DNA of 64,000 nt from Legionella adelaidensis (GCF_900637865.1 NZ_LR134433.1:124001-188000); one strand, 5' to 3'; numbered from the stretch's first letter, positions 1 through 9,931 are shown. The notes: generated by a model from the sequence alone, not told the origin. Numbers and translations: made by a program.

Positions 1-2121
1 ACCTACGCCTGCAATTTGATCTGTCATCGTTTTTGCTTGAGCAAATTGCGTTTGACAAAGGGAAATGGCTCTTTCTTCGTCTGCTTTCATCATAAACCAT
101 AAGCACATATTGCGTAGCTTACGTCGCCCGTATGCTTTATTATTCATCAAGTGATCTTCTGCTTGCCATAATTTTTCATAAAGCTGATGAGCACTCTCAA
201 ATAGGGCTGACCCCAATTGCGAACGGAAAAAATCACGCGCCTTTTCCACCTTAATTACATCTACTTCCTCAAGACAAGAAGCAACATCCTCATAGCTAGG
301 TAAGGTAATCAACTCCGCACGTAAGGCGTAATCTAAACCTTCATCACGCAGGACATGGGCGTAAGTATTTATTAAACTTTCCGGCAACTCCCACTCTTCT
401 TCATTAGTATTATAGAAATGCGTCAAACAATTAAGCGTTAGCCGTTGTGCGGCATCCCATTTGGCATAGCCATTGCTTTCGAAACGTAATAAGCGAATTA
501 AATCTTCTTGTGATTGTTTGAAATGCAAGGTAATGGGAGCAGAGAAGTCTCTTAAAAGAGAAATAATTGGTTTTTCAGCAATGTTTTCAAAAGTAAAAAT
601 TTGTTTTTTCTCTTTTAATTCAATTAATTCTTGCTTTAGAGTGATAGACTCCCCTTGATTTGTATAAAGAGCTATACGCAGCGGGATATGAAACGGTAAT
701 TTTTCTTTAGAATCTGCAGTAGGTCGACAGTGTTGTTCTAGGGTAAGCGTCAATTTGTTATTAGCAAATTCTTCGATTACCGTAACTTCAGGTGTGCCTG
801 CTTGGCTATACCAGCGTTTAAATTGAGTAAAATCCACGTTATTGGCATCTTCCATCGCCGCAACGAAATCATCAATAGTAACCGCCTGGCCATCATGGCG
901 TTCAAAATAGAGATCCATCCCTTTACGAAAGCCCTCTTTTCCTAAAATCGTTTGTTGCATACGAATAACTTCCGCTCCTTTATTATAAATTGTCGCGGTA
1001 TAGAAATTATTTATTTCTTGATAAGAATCAGGGCGAACGGGGTGTGCCATGGCCCCCGCGTCTTCAGGAAATTGCGAATTTCTTAACACTCTTACATCAG
1101 CGATTCGGAATACATCACGCGAATTCATGTCACGAGAAAACTCTTGGTCCCTAAAAACGGTCAGACCTTCCTTAAGGCTTAATTGAAACCAGTCACGGCA
1201 AGTAACACGATCGCCTGTCCAATTGTGAAAATATTCATGACCCACTACACCTTCAATATCTATATAGTCTTGATCGGTGGCTGTATCAGGTCTGGCTAAA
1301 ATATATTTTGAATTAAATATATTTAACCCCTTATTCTCCATTGCCCCCATATTAAAGTTACTTACGGCTACAATCATGAAAATATCCAGGTCATACTCTC
1401 GACCAAAGGATTCTTCATCCCAACGCATTGCATTTTTTACAGAAGCCATGGCATGGTCACATTTATCCTCGTTCCCCGGCTCTACATAAATTCGAATATC
1501 AACTGTTCTACCTGACATAGTCGTATATTCGTCACGCACACAAGCCAAATCGCCCGCAACTAAAGCAAACAAATAAGAGGGTTTCTTGAAAGGATCTTGC
1601 CAGATTACCCAATGACGCCCCTCTTCCAGTTCTCCTGATTCAATTAAATTACCATTAGAGAGCAATACCGGATATTTTTTCTTATCAGCAGTAATACGCG
1701 TGGTAAAAGACGTTAACACATCCGGTCTGTCTGGGAAAAAAGTAATGCGGCGAAACCCTTCTGCTTCGCATTGTGTACAAAACATATCATCTGAACGATA
1801 TAAACCAGAAAGCTTCGTATTTTCTTGCGGTCTTATACGTGTAGTTATTGTTAGGGAAAAATGCTCCGGACATTCTGTAAGTAGAAGGTTATCATTTTCA
1901 AGTCGATAAGCCCGTTCATCCAGCTTTTCATTATTCATTTCAATATTTACTAACTCAAGCTCATCACCATATAAACAAAGCGGGCCAGGATGTTGTCGGG
2001 TAAAAGAAAGTTCGCTTTTAACTAAAGCATGATCATCAAATAAATCGAAATTAAGATGAATATTATTTACTATAAAATTAGGGGGTTGATAATCATTTCG
2101 ATATATAGTGACATTTGACAT
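1..2121 (-). CDS. pepN: Aminopeptidase N (PepN), C-terminus beyond window
   Basis: Zinc metallopeptidase of family M1, a cytosolic enzyme that removes N-terminal residues from peptides. The reading frame is open from an ATG at 2121 to the window edge, giving 707 codons of a protein that is about 870 residues in E. coli, so the C-terminus lies outside. The GAMEN substrate-binding motif sits near residues 259-263 and the zinc motif HEYFHNWTGDR starts at residue 295, almost the same positions as in E. coli PepN. The last visible residues still match the family's helical C-terminal domain. It is divergent from the yeaG gene across about 155 bases. Confidence 0.95.
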   Translation of the reverse strand, partial: MSNVTIYRNDYQPPNFIVNNIHLNFDLFDDHALVKSELSFTRQHPGPLCLYGDELELVNIEMNNEKLDERAYRLENDNLLLTECPEHFSLTITTRIRPQENTKLSGLYRSDDMFCTQCEAEGFRRITFFPDRPDVLTSFTTRITADKKKYPVLLSNGNLIESGELEEGRHWVIWQDPFKKPSYLFALVAGDLACVRDEYTTMSGRTVDIRIYVEPGNEDKCDHAMASVKNAMRWDEESFGREYDLDIFMIVAVSNFNMGAMENKGLNIFNSKYILARPDTATDQDYIDIEGVVGHEYFHNWTGDRVTCRDWFQLSLKEGLTVFRDQEFSRDMNSRDVFRIADVRVLRNSQFPEDAGAMAHPVRPDSYQEINNFYTATIYNKGAEVIRMQQTILGKEGFRKGMDLYFERHDGQAVTIDDFVAAMEDANNVDFTQFKRWYSQAGTPEVTVIEEFANNKLTLTLEQHCRPTADSKEKLPFHIPLRIALYTNQGESITLKQELIELKEKKQIFTFENIAEKPIISLLRDFSAPITLHFKQSQEDLIRLLRFESNGYAKWDAAQRLTLNCLTHFYNTNEEEWELPESLINTYAHVLRDEGLDYALRAELITLPSYEDVASCLEEVDVIKVEKARDFFRSQLGSALFESAHQLYEKLWQAEDHLMNNKAYGRRKLRNMCLWFMMKADEERAISLCQTQFAQAKTMTDQIAGVG

Positions 2122-2214
2122 CTTTTAAGCTCCTCGTTATACATGGATACTGCAATCTTTTTGAAAATAATAATAATTTCAGTAAAAAAAATATTTGTAG
2201 CTTTAAATTTTAAA

Positions 2215-2221
2215 CTATACT
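2215..2221 (+). promoter_or_regulatory. SigmaS-like -10 element upstream of yeaG cluster
   Basis: CTATACT lies about 55 bases before the yeaG start codon in an AT-rich leader. It matches the core of the E. coli sigmaS-preferred -10 element (KCTATACTTAA). E. coli yeaGH is RpoS-dependent, which fits. No convincing -35 is seen at the usual spacing. Confidence 0.4.
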
Positions 2222-2276
2222 CAAAGTAGTAAAAGGAGTTTCTCGCGTTTATAAGCTAAATGCAAAGGGGATTATC

Positions 2277-4208
2277 ATGAATACGCAAGAATTTTTAGCT
2301 GGGTACACTAGGAGGTTTGTAGACAATCAGGAAGAAGAATTATCCTTAGACGAATATCTAGAGCTTTGCCGCAATGATCCCTCAGCTTATGCAAACCCTG
2401 CACAACGCTTATTAATGGCTATCGGAGAGCCCGAATTAGTAGACACTCGCCATGATCCTGTTTTATCGCGTATTTTCTCCAATAAAGTTATCCCACGTTA
2501 TAAAGTTTTTAATGATTTTTATGGGTTGGAAGAACCCATCGAACAAATTGTCGGATTTTTAAAACACGCCGCGCAGGGCTTGGAAGAAACTAAACAGGTG
2601 CTTTATTTACTAGGTCCTGTAGGGGGCGGAAAATCCTCCATCGCTGAAAAATTAAAAGAGCTCATGCAAAAAGTCCCTTTTTACGCTATTAAAGGGTCTC
2701 CTGTTTTTGATTCACCCTTATCTTTATTTGATCGTGAAGAGGACGGGCAGCTTTTATTCGAAAAATTTGGCATTCCCGATCGTCATCTTCGTTATGTGAT
2801 GTCACCTTGGGCAATTAAACGGTTGCATGAATTTAATGGCGATATAAACCAATTCCGCGTAGTTAAATTAAAACCTTCCCGTATGCGCCAAATTGCTATA
2901 GCCAAAACAGAACCCGGTGATGAAAACAACCAGGATATTTCCTCTTTAGTAGGTAAAGTGGATATTCGAAAACTTGAGGAATTTTCTCAAAATGACCCGG
3001 ATGCCTATAGTTACTCAGGAGGCTTGTGCCGTGCTAATCGAGGGTTATTAGAATTCGTTGAAATGTTTAAAGCACCGATTAAAGTACTTCATCCTTTATT
3101 AACCGCCACCCAGGAAGGCAACTACAATCCCACGGAAGGGCTTTCTGCTATTCCTTTTGAGGGAATTATTCTTGCGCACTCTAATGAAGCGGAATGGCAA
3201 TCATTTCGAAATAATAAAAACAATGAAGCTTTTATCGATCGCATTAATATAGTTAAAGTACCTTACTGCTTAAGAGTTTCGGAAGAAATAAAAATTTATC
3301 GAAAATTGATAGAGCATAGTTCCTTGGTTAATGAACCTTGTGCTCCAGGCACGTTGGATATGTTAGCTCAATTTTCTGTTCTTACCCGCTTAAAAGAACC
3401 ACAAAACTCCAGCATATATTCCAAATTACGCGTCTATAATGGTGAAAGCCTTAAAGATACAGATCCCAAAGCCAAGTCATACCAGGAATACCGTGATTTT
3501 GCAGGTGTTGATGAAGGAATGAGTGGTATCTCTACCCGGTTCGCTTTTAAAATTTTGTCAAAAGTATTTAACTTTGATCATTCGGAAATTGCGGCAAACC
3601 CTGTTCATTTATTATATGTTCTGGAGCGCCAAATTGATCAAGAGCAATTACCACAAGAGTTACATGAGAAATATTTAACCTTCATTAAAGAATATTTATC
3701 ACCAAAATATGTAGAATTCATCGGTAAAGAAATTCAAACGGCCTATTTAGAGTCTTATTCTGAATATGGACAAAATATTTTTGACCGCTATGTGACCTAC
3801 GCCGATTTTTGGATACAAGACCAAGACTACCGCGATCCCGATACGGGAGAAATTCTCGACCGAGCTGCCTTGAATGTAGACCTTGAAAAAATTGAAAAAC
3901 CCGCAGGTATTTCTAATCCTAAAGACTTTCGTAACGAAGTAGTAAACTTTGTTTTACGTGCTCGCGCGAATAATGCCGGTAAAAATCCTCGATGGAATAC
4001 CTATGAAAAATTAAAAACGGTTATTGAAAAGAAAATGTTTACTAACACAGAGGATCTGCTTCCTGTTATTTCTTTTAATGCGAAAGCTTCCGAAGAGGAT
4101 AAAAAGAAACACGAGGAATTCATTTCTCGAATGGTGGAAAAAGGATATACACCAAAACAAGTGCGACTTTTATGTGAATGGTACTTGCGCGTTCGCAAAT
4201 CACAATAA
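2277..4208 (+). CDS. yeaG: PrkA-family serine protein kinase YeaG
   Basis: Serine protein kinase of the PrkA/YeaG family, linked in enterobacteria to the response to nitrogen starvation and stationary phase. The 643-residue length is usual. A Walker A motif GPVGGGKS lies at residues 113-120 in the N-terminal AAA domain; the C-terminal part is the PrkA kinase-like domain. A purine-rich AAAGGGG precedes the ATG. It heads a three-gene run with yeaH and ycgB, a set conserved in many proteobacteria, and a sigmaS-like -10 box lies upstream. The family assignment is secure; the physiological target here is unknown. Confidence 0.95.
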   Translation: MNTQEFLAGYTRRFVDNQEEELSLDEYLELCRNDPSAYANPAQRLLMAIGEPELVDTRHDPVLSRIFSNKVIPRYKVFNDFYGLEEPIEQIVGFLKHAAQGLEETKQVLYLLGPVGGGKSSIAEKLKELMQKVPFYAIKGSPVFDSPLSLFDREEDGQLLFEKFGIPDRHLRYVMSPWAIKRLHEFNGDINQFRVVKLKPSRMRQIAIAKTEPGDENNQDISSLVGKVDIRKLEEFSQNDPDAYSYSGGLCRANRGLLEFVEMFKAPIKVLHPLLTATQEGNYNPTEGLSAIPFEGIILAHSNEAEWQSFRNNKNNEAFIDRINIVKVPYCLRVSEEIKIYRKLIEHSSLVNEPCAPGTLDMLAQFSVLTRLKEPQNSSIYSKLRVYNGESLKDTDPKAKSYQEYRDFAGVDEGMSGISTRFAFKILSKVFNFDHSEIAANPVHLLYVLERQIDQEQLPQELHEKYLTFIKEYLSPKYVEFIGKEIQTAYLESYSEYGQNIFDRYVTYADFWIQDQDYRDPDTGEILDRAALNVDLEKIEKPAGISNPKDFRNEVVNFVLRARANNAGKNPRWNTYEKLKTVIEKKMFTNTEDLLPVISFNAKASEEDKKKHEEFISRMVEKGYTPKQVRLLCEWYLRVRKSQ

Positions 4209-4253
4209 TGCATTCCCTTTTGGGAGCCTATCAGGCAAAGTTTAGGGGGAATA

Positions 4254-5516
4254 ATGACCCAACTTATTGACCGTCGTCAGAATGCGGGGAAAAAAAGCAC
4301 TGTCAACCGACAACGATTTTTACGACGGTATAAAAACCAGATTAAAAAAGCAGTTTCTGACGCCGTTGGTAGACGCAGTATTACTGAAATTGATAAAGGC
4401 GAACAAGTAACAATTCCCGCTAAAGATATTTCTGAACCGCGTTTCCAACCTGGCCCTGGAGGCATTGTAGAGCGCATCCTACCTGGTAACGATGAGTTTA
4501 TGGCAGGCGATCGTATAAAACGCCATTCTTCGGGTGGTTCAGGTAGTGGATCACAAGCGAGTAATAATGGCGAAGGCGAAGATGATTTTGTCTTTCAGTT
4601 AACGCGGGAAGAATTTCTCGAATTATATTTTGAAGATTTAGAACTCCCCGATCTGGTTAAAAAAGAATTGGCTAGAATTAACACGTATAAAACGGTACGT
4701 GCCGGTGTAACCACAAGCGGTACACCTACTAACATCAATATATTACGCTCTATGCGTCAAGCAACGGGCAGAAGGGTTGCGCTAGCTTCCCCTTATAAAC
4801 GCCGTTTAAAGGAAGCAGAGGAAGAGCTAAAAGCGTTAGAAAACCAAAAAAAACCGGATGAAATAGAAATAGCTCGTCTCAAAAGAGACATTGAATTTTA
4901 TGGCAAAAAAATTCAGTCTGTTCCTTTTGTTGATACGATTGACTTACGCTATAACAACCGTGTGCGTATACCTTCTCCCTCTACTCAAGCAGTTATGTTT
5001 TGTATTATGGACGTTTCAGGCTCCATGGACGAGCCCAAAAAAGATATAGCTAAACGTTTCTTTATTTTGCTGTATCTTTTTTTAACCAAAAACTATGAGA
5101 AAATAGAGTTAGTATTTATTCGCCACCATACTTCGGCACGCGAAGTAAGTGAAGAAGATTTCTTCTACTCCCGTGAAACGGGAGGTACTGTTGTTTCCAG
5201 TGCTTTAGAATTATTAAGTAATATTATTGAGGCCCGTTATAGCCCGCAGTCCTGGAATATATATGTTGCCCAAGCTTCTGATGGCGACAATTGGAATGCC
5301 GACTCACCCTATTGCCTGGAGTTACTGCAAGAAAAAATCATGCCCTTGCTACAATATTTTGCATACATAGAAATTATGCCTCGCCACCACCAAAGCTTAT
5401 GGGAAGTTTACCAGCAGGTCAGAGAACACTATTCAAATTTTGCCATGGAAAATATTGATAACGTCGCTGATATTTATCCTGTATTTCGCGAATTATTTAA
5501 AAGGAAAACGGTATGA
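4254..5516 (+). CDS. yeaH: YeaH/DUF444 family protein with VWA-like domain
   Basis: 420-residue member of the UPF0229/DUF444 family, almost always encoded beside yeaG. The N-terminus is basic, followed by a Gly/Ser-rich linker around residues 90-105. A von Willebrand A-like domain begins near residue 250, with a metal-site motif DVSGSM at 253-258. It starts 45 bases after yeaG, and its stop codon overlaps the start of the SpoVR gene by 4 bases, which indicates translational coupling. It probably acts with the YeaG kinase, but the biochemical role is not established. Confidence 0.93.
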   Translation: MTQLIDRRQNAGKKSTVNRQRFLRRYKNQIKKAVSDAVGRRSITEIDKGEQVTIPAKDISEPRFQPGPGGIVERILPGNDEFMAGDRIKRHSSGGSGSGSQASNNGEGEDDFVFQLTREEFLELYFEDLELPDLVKKELARINTYKTVRAGVTTSGTPTNINILRSMRQATGRRVALASPYKRRLKEAEEELKALENQKKPDEIEIARLKRDIEFYGKKIQSVPFVDTIDLRYNNRVRIPSPSTQAVMFCIMDVSGSMDEPKKDIAKRFFILLYLFLTKNYEKIELVFIRHHTSAREVSEEDFFYSRETGGTVVSSALELLSNIIEARYSPQSWNIYVAQASDGDNWNADSPYCLELLQEKIMPLLQYFAYIEIMPRHHQSLWEVYQQVREHYSNFAMENIDNVADIYPVFRELFKRKTV

Positions 5517-7039
5517 AAAAGAAAAAACCGTTATCAACCGGAGCAGAATGGACTTTTGAATTAATACAAGCGTATGAACGCGAGATAGGGCGTTTGGCAA
5601 AAGATTTTCGTTTGGATACTTATCCAAATCAAATTGAAGTGATTAATGCCGAACAAATGATGGATTCTTATGCCTCAGTAGGTATGCCTATTGGCTACCA
5701 TCATTGGTCTTTCGGGAAACATTTCGTTGGCGTAGAAAAAAGTTATCAGCGCGGTGAAATGGGGTTAGCTTACGAATTAGTTATAAATTCCAACCCCTGT
5801 ATTTCGTATTTAATGGAAGAAAACACAATGGCTATGCAGGCATTGGTAATAGCCCATGCTTGTTATGGTCATAACTCTTTTTTCAAAAGTAACTATTTAT
5901 TCAAAATGTGGACCTCTGCTGATGCCATTATTGATTATTTAGTATTTGCAAAAAATTACGTGAGTGAATGCGAAGAGAAATATGGGATTGATGAAGTAGA
6001 AGCCATCTTGGATGCCTGCCATGCCTTGATGAGTTATGGTGTGGACCGGTATAAACATCCTATGCCTTTATCCATTCAAGAGGAAAAAATTCGTCAATTA
6101 AATAGAGAAGTATATTTGCAATCGCAAATAAATGAATTATGGCGGACTATCCCACAAAACAAAGAAAATCTTCATCGTCATGAAAAACAAAAATTTCCCG
6201 TAGAACCACAAGAAAACATTCTCTACTTTATTGAAAAAAATGCTCCCTTATTGAAACCTTGGCAACGTGAAATCGTGCGTATTGTTCGTAAAATAGCCCA
6301 GTATTTTTACCCGCAAGGGCAAACAAAAGTCATGAATGAAGGCTGGGCGTGTTTTTGGCATTATACGCTTATACATGCATTATATGACGAAGGACTTGTA
6401 ACAGATGAATTTATGTTGGAGGTGTTACAAAACCACACGAATGTAATTTATCAGCCACCTTATAATAGTCCTTATTATACCGGTATAAATCCTTATACTT
6501 TGGGTTACCACATGATGCAGGATATTAAACGCATTTGTGAAAATCCCACAGAGGAAGACAAACATTGGTTTGGAGGTTTGGCGAACAGTGATTGGTTAAC
6601 TAGCTTAGACAGTGCCATGCGTAACTTTAAAGATGAAAGTTTTATCTCACAATATTTATCTCCGCGTATTATTCGCGAGTTTAGGTTATTCCATGTAATT
6701 GATGATGACCGACAGCCTGAACTCTTTGTCAATGCCATCCATAATGATCAAGGTTATCAAGCAATCCGAGAGGCTTTATCCAAGCAATATAACTTAAGCT
6801 ATCAAGAGCCGGATATACAAATTTATTCAGTAGATTTAGAAGGCGATCGCGCACTGACCTTGCATTATACTCAGCAAAACCGGGTGCCTTTAGACGCTTC
6901 AACACAAGACGTGTTAAAGCATTTATATACCTTGTGGAAATTCCCTGTGGCTATAAAAACCATTGATAATACAGGCCAAGTTATTGGCGAAACCCATTGT
7001 CCGCCCCTTGCTGCCAAAAATAAAGATGTAAGGAATTAA
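5513..7039 (+). CDS. ycgB: SpoVR family protein (YcgB-like)
   Basis: 508-residue SpoVR/YcgB family protein, named after a Bacillus sporulation gene but widespread in non-sporulating proteobacteria as the third member of the yeaG-yeaH-ycgB set. Recognisable family blocks include the N-terminal YPNQIEVI segment, a GYHHWSFGK segment and the NEGWACFWHY segment near the middle. The first codons overlap yeaH. The 3' end overlaps the convergent M28 peptidase gene tail-to-tail by 4 bases. Molecular function is unknown; co-expression with the kinase is inferred from the gene arrangement. Confidence 0.93.
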   Translation: MKKKKPLSTGAEWTFELIQAYEREIGRLAKDFRLDTYPNQIEVINAEQMMDSYASVGMPIGYHHWSFGKHFVGVEKSYQRGEMGLAYELVINSNPCISYLMEENTMAMQALVIAHACYGHNSFFKSNYLFKMWTSADAIIDYLVFAKNYVSECEEKYGIDEVEAILDACHALMSYGVDRYKHPMPLSIQEEKIRQLNREVYLQSQINELWRTIPQNKENLHRHEKQKFPVEPQENILYFIEKNAPLLKPWQREIVRIVRKIAQYFYPQGQTKVMNEGWACFWHYTLIHALYDEGLVTDEFMLEVLQNHTNVIYQPPYNSPYYTGINPYTLGYHMMQDIKRICENPTEEDKHWFGGLANSDWLTSLDSAMRNFKDESFISQYLSPRIIREFRLFHVIDDDRQPELFVNAIHNDQGYQAIREALSKQYNLSYQEPDIQIYSVDLEGDRALTLHYTQQNRVPLDASTQDVLKHLYTLWKFPVAIKTIDNTGQVIGETHCPPLAAKNKDVRN

Positions 7040-8238
7040 CCCAAAGCTAATTCAAGCGCAAAAGCAATTCCAAGTTTTGAAAAATTGGTCATATGTTCCA
7101 AATCTAAAGGGTCTATTTTGTCTGAAGCGGAATGAATATAAGGGTTGTGATCCTCGAACGAGGTTTCACACGGGAAAGCAGCGGGAAATCCCGCTTCATG
7201 CCAAGAAAAATGATCACTGCAACCATAGCCGCATTTGGAATAACCTATGGGCACATTAATATAGTTTTTTATCAGTTTACTGACAAAATTACTGAGGCTT
7301 AAATCAGTATAATCTCTAAAAATCCAAATGGTTTTATCCATTGAATTTTCATCTTTTTTGTACCCTGTCATATCTAATTGCAAAACAGCATAAACGGGAA
7401 GATGATTTTGTTTAAAATGTTGCACGACTCGCTGCGATCCCACTAATCCCATTTCTTCCGCTGCATACCAAACAATATAAATAGGCCTTTTAAATTCTAA
7501 CTGAGAAGACAGCAAAACCCGCGCCGCTTCCATGCTACTTGCGAGACCGCTGGCATCATCATCTGCCCCTGGCATGCGCACTGAATCTAAACTGCCTAAG
7601 GTATCCATATGCGCACCAATAATAACTGCCGGTGCTTTATTGTTTTTACCAATAACAGTAACTAAGGAGGGCTGTATATAGCGCCCAAGCGTTGGCACAA
7701 AAAAACTACTGACATCATTACGACCCGACTCTTTGACCATTTTTTCAATTTTTTCTTGTAACCAAAAAGCCGTGTTTTTGCCATTATTTTGCGTTGAAGA
7801 ACGATTAGTAAACTGCGTCAACTCACTAACCGTTACCCAAATATTATCAGGAACTACGTGGGATAAAGCTTCCCGTACTTCTTTAGGGTGCAATAAAACA
7901 TAGTTGTTTTCACTAAACTTGGGAGAAATATTATTTTTCAAAAATGCTTGAGCATGCGCTTTTTTTTCTGACAGGGAAACTTCAGGAATTTTTGTGCTTG
8001 CATTTACAAAAAGACCGCAATGCTCTTTTTCAGCTAACTCTTTAATTTTTGGAATATCTTCAACAGGTACATCAACAATAGAATAATCACTATCTTTGGC
8101 AAGAAGCATATAATTTGATAGTTTATCCGCCAAGCAATTTGGCATTTTTAAAGGCTCAGACAATACAGCAGATGTTGCAACAGAGGAAAATAATAAGAAA
8201 AATGCCCCCAAAAGCCTTCTTATTTTTATTCTATTCAT
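7036..8238 (-). CDS. Secreted M28-family zinc aminopeptidase (LapA/LapB type)
   Basis: 400-residue metallopeptidase. The N-terminus has a basic stretch followed by a hydrophobic segment (LLGAFFLLFSSVATSAVL) that reads as a Sec signal peptide. The M28 zinc-site motifs are present: HMDT beginning at residue 210, ADDDASG shortly after, and the EEMG motif with the catalytic and zinc-binding acids. Legionella species secrete such leucine and lysine aminopeptidases through their type II system, so export is likely. An N-terminal propeptide-like region of about 120 residues precedes the catalytic domain. Substrate preference cannot be read from the sequence. Confidence 0.85.
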   Translation of the reverse strand: MNRIKIRRLLGAFFLLFSSVATSAVLSEPLKMPNCLADKLSNYMLLAKDSDYSIVDVPVEDIPKIKELAEKEHCGLFVNASTKIPEVSLSEKKAHAQAFLKNNISPKFSENNYVLLHPKEVREALSHVVPDNIWVTVSELTQFTNRSSTQNNGKNTAFWLQEKIEKMVKESGRNDVSSFFVPTLGRYIQPSLVTVIGKNNKAPAVIIGAHMDTLGSLDSVRMPGADDDASGLASSMEAARVLLSSQLEFKRPIYIVWYAAEEMGLVGSQRVVQHFKQNHLPVYAVLQLDMTGYKKDENSMDKTIWIFRDYTDLSLSNFVSKLIKNYINVPIGYSKCGYGCSDHFSWHEAGFPAAFPCETSFEDHNPYIHSASDKIDPLDLEHMTNFSKLGIAFALELALG

Positions 8239-8308
8239 TGATTTACCTTGTGATTTTATATTTTATAAAAGAAATCCATTTTTCAAGCGGGCTTCGGCAT
8301 AATACCTC

Positions 8309-8734
8309 TTAACGCCAAAGAGAGCACTTTCTCGTCATGTTACTCACCTTATCCCAATCACCGAATAATACAATACCGTAATAAATTAAATTTTCGTCTT
8401 TGACCTGGGCTGTTCTTTCAATTTGTTCTTGATAAGTTCCTATAGTCATTGTGTCGGTAAAATCATTAAAAAGTATTCCTTGACTCAGGGCTTCTTGACG
8501 TAATTTCCTTATTTTATTTGAATTTTCCGAAAGAATTATAAAAGGTATCTCAGAAATACAAGGATGAGAGCCCCCATCGGCATCGCGATAATCAGTTAAA
8601 CGTAAATCCTCTTTACCAATTTCCGCCCCCAGGCCAATGCACATATGGGCCAGTGCGTTCATCACTTTACCGGGCTCAATACTTTTATTTAAAACAGCGA
8701 CTAATTTGTTTTTAAAAGGTATTATTTCTGCCAT
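8309..8734 (-). CDS. DUF2000 family protein
   Basis: 141-residue DUF2000 protein. The opening KLVAVLNKSIEPGKVMNALA and the following HMCIGLGAE are the family signature. Members of this family have a fold like that of peptidyl-tRNA hydrolase 2; no activity is established. It is transcribed divergently from the SutR-like regulator, with a perfect 14-bp palindrome 23 bases upstream of its start codon, so it is a probable direct target of that regulator. Function is unknown. Confidence 0.82.
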   Translation of the reverse strand: MAEIIPFKNKLVAVLNKSIEPGKVMNALAHMCIGLGAEIGKEDLRLTDYRDADGGSHPCISEIPFIILSENSNKIRKLRQEALSQGILFNDFTDTMTIGTYQEQIERTAQVKDENLIYYGIVLFGDWDKVSNMTRKCSLWR

Positions 8735-8756
8735 TATATATTCCTATTTCAAGACG

Positions 8757-8770
8757 TGCGTTATAACGCA
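8757..8770. promoter_or_regulatory. Palindromic operator 1 (SutR-like regulator, DUF2000 side)
   Basis: TGCGTTATAACGCA is a perfect 14-bp palindrome in the DUF2000/regulator divergent gap. Its core TGCG-N6-CGCA is shared with operator 2, whose centre is 35 bases away, and with a site before the AlaX-like gene at 30.3 kb. Binding by the adjacent XRE-cupin protein is inference. Confidence 0.6.
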
Positions 8771-8790
8771 TAAAATATCATTATATCTAC

Positions 8791-8806
8791 GTGCGCTAAA
8801 ACGCAC
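8791..8806. promoter_or_regulatory. Palindromic operator 2 (SutR-like regulator side)
   Basis: GTGCG-CTAAAA-CGCAC has perfect 5-bp arms and a 6-base spacer, and ends 19 bases before the regulator start codon. It probably mediates autoregulation. Its centre is 35 bp from operator 1, so the two sites are offset by about 3.3 helical turns. Confidence 0.6.
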
Positions 8807-8824
8807 AAGTAGCTTTTAAAAATT

Positions 8825-9382
8825 ATGCAAAGTATTAGTAAACGAATTTCGACTACATTAAAAAATTTAAGGCGTGAGCGCGGCTGGAGTTTAGATAAAG
8901 CCGCTCTGGAAACAGGAGTTTCCAAAGCCATGTTGGGGCAAATCGAGCGCGAGGAATCAAGCCCAACCATTGCTACTTTATGGAAGATAGCCACCGGCTT
9001 TCGCACCTCTTTTTCTTCTTTTATTGAAGACATTTCTGAAGAAACAAACAACCCTTTATACCGGGCAGGCGATACTAAAGTCCTGCATCCACAAGATAAA
9101 AAAATACGGGTACACCCCTTATTTCCCTTTGATAAAGAATTACGCTTCGAGCTATTTATTATTGAATTGTTACCAGGATGCGAGCATTTATCTCCACCGC
9201 ATAAACATGGGGTTATAGAACATATAGTGGTGGTAGAGGGGAACATGGAGGTATTCATCCATGGCACATGGCAACCCCTAAAAAAAGGGGAAGGACTTCG
9301 CTTCAACGCGAATCAACCCCATGGATACCGTAACCTCACCGAAGAGCTAGCTCGGATTCATGACATTATTCATTATGAATAA
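8825..9382 (+). CDS. XRE-cupin transcriptional regulator, YdcN/SutR-like
   Basis: 185-residue regulator with an N-terminal XRE helix-turn-helix (about residues 8-65, with the family block VSKAMLGQIEREESSPT) and a C-terminal cupin sensor domain (about 105-183, with the HKHGVIEHIVVVEG core). Length and domain order match E. coli YdcN (SutR), a regulator of sulfur utilisation genes, and the similarity extends along the whole protein. It is divergent from DUF2000, with two palindromes between them. The same palindrome type occurs before the AlaX-like gene, suggesting a small regulon. The ligand of the cupin domain is unknown. Confidence 0.85.
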   Translation: MQSISKRISTTLKNLRRERGWSLDKAALETGVSKAMLGQIEREESSPTIATLWKIATGFRTSFSSFIEDISEETNNPLYRAGDTKVLHPQDKKIRVHPLFPFDKELRFELFIIELLPGCEHLSPPHKHGVIEHIVVVEGNMEVFIHGTWQPLKKGEGLRFNANQPHGYRNLTEELARIHDIIHYE

Positions 9383-9427
9383 ATCTTTAGAATACCATTT
9401 TCAAAAAAACATTGAATCGAAGGTAAT

Positions 9428-9874
9428 CTAAAGTGCAGCCGTAATAATTTTATCCAGATGGTTCGAGAAATTTTGCACTTCTTTTGCGCTTAAGACATCT
9501 AAACCGCTACGTATGAGGCGGTTTTCCCTGAGCGATTCATTCAAATTACGCATAGCTAAAATCTGCTTCATATTGTTAGAGGTATACAACATTCCTCGCG
9601 GACTTAGAGCAAGCGCTTTTTTAGTAATTATTTCATCGGCCAAAATAATATCAGCGGTAATCACTAAATCGGAAGGTTCAACTTGCGAAGCTATATATTT
9701 ATCTGCTTTATCAAATCCAGACTCTACTTGTACTCGCTTAATGAAAGCTGACGGGGGGATCGCTGGTAAATGATTGGCAACAATGATTACCATTACCCGG
9801 CGCTTTACCGCTGCACGGAATAAAATTTGTTTAATCGCCTTAGGACAGGCGTCACCATCAATCCAAATCTTCAT
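9428..9874 (-). CDS. yaiI: YaiI/YqxD family protein (DUF188)
   Basis: 148-residue UPF0178 protein. It opens with the family signature IWIDGDACP and contains DLVITADIILADEI and ALSPRGMLYT, all typical of the group. The family is related to PIN/NYN-type nuclease folds through its conserved acidic residues, but no activity is firmly established. It is a single gene, convergent with the SutR-like regulator gene and separated from it by about 45 bases. Full length compared with relatives. Confidence 0.9.
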   Translation of the reverse strand: MKIWIDGDACPKAIKQILFRAAVKRRVMVIIVANHLPAIPPSAFIKRVQVESGFDKADKYIASQVEPSDLVITADIILADEIITKKALALSPRGMLYTSNNMKQILAMRNLNESLRENRLIRSGLDVLSAKEVQNFSNHLDKIITAAL

Positions 9875-9931
9875 TATTTAATGTGAGAGACATAAAACCT
9901 GATTATACCGCTTTAATTACAGGATTATCAT

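Noticed and set aside
8761-9306. 181-codon minus-strand frame
   Set aside because: It is antisense to the SutR-like regulator, whose HTH and cupin motifs are clear; the antisense protein has no family features.
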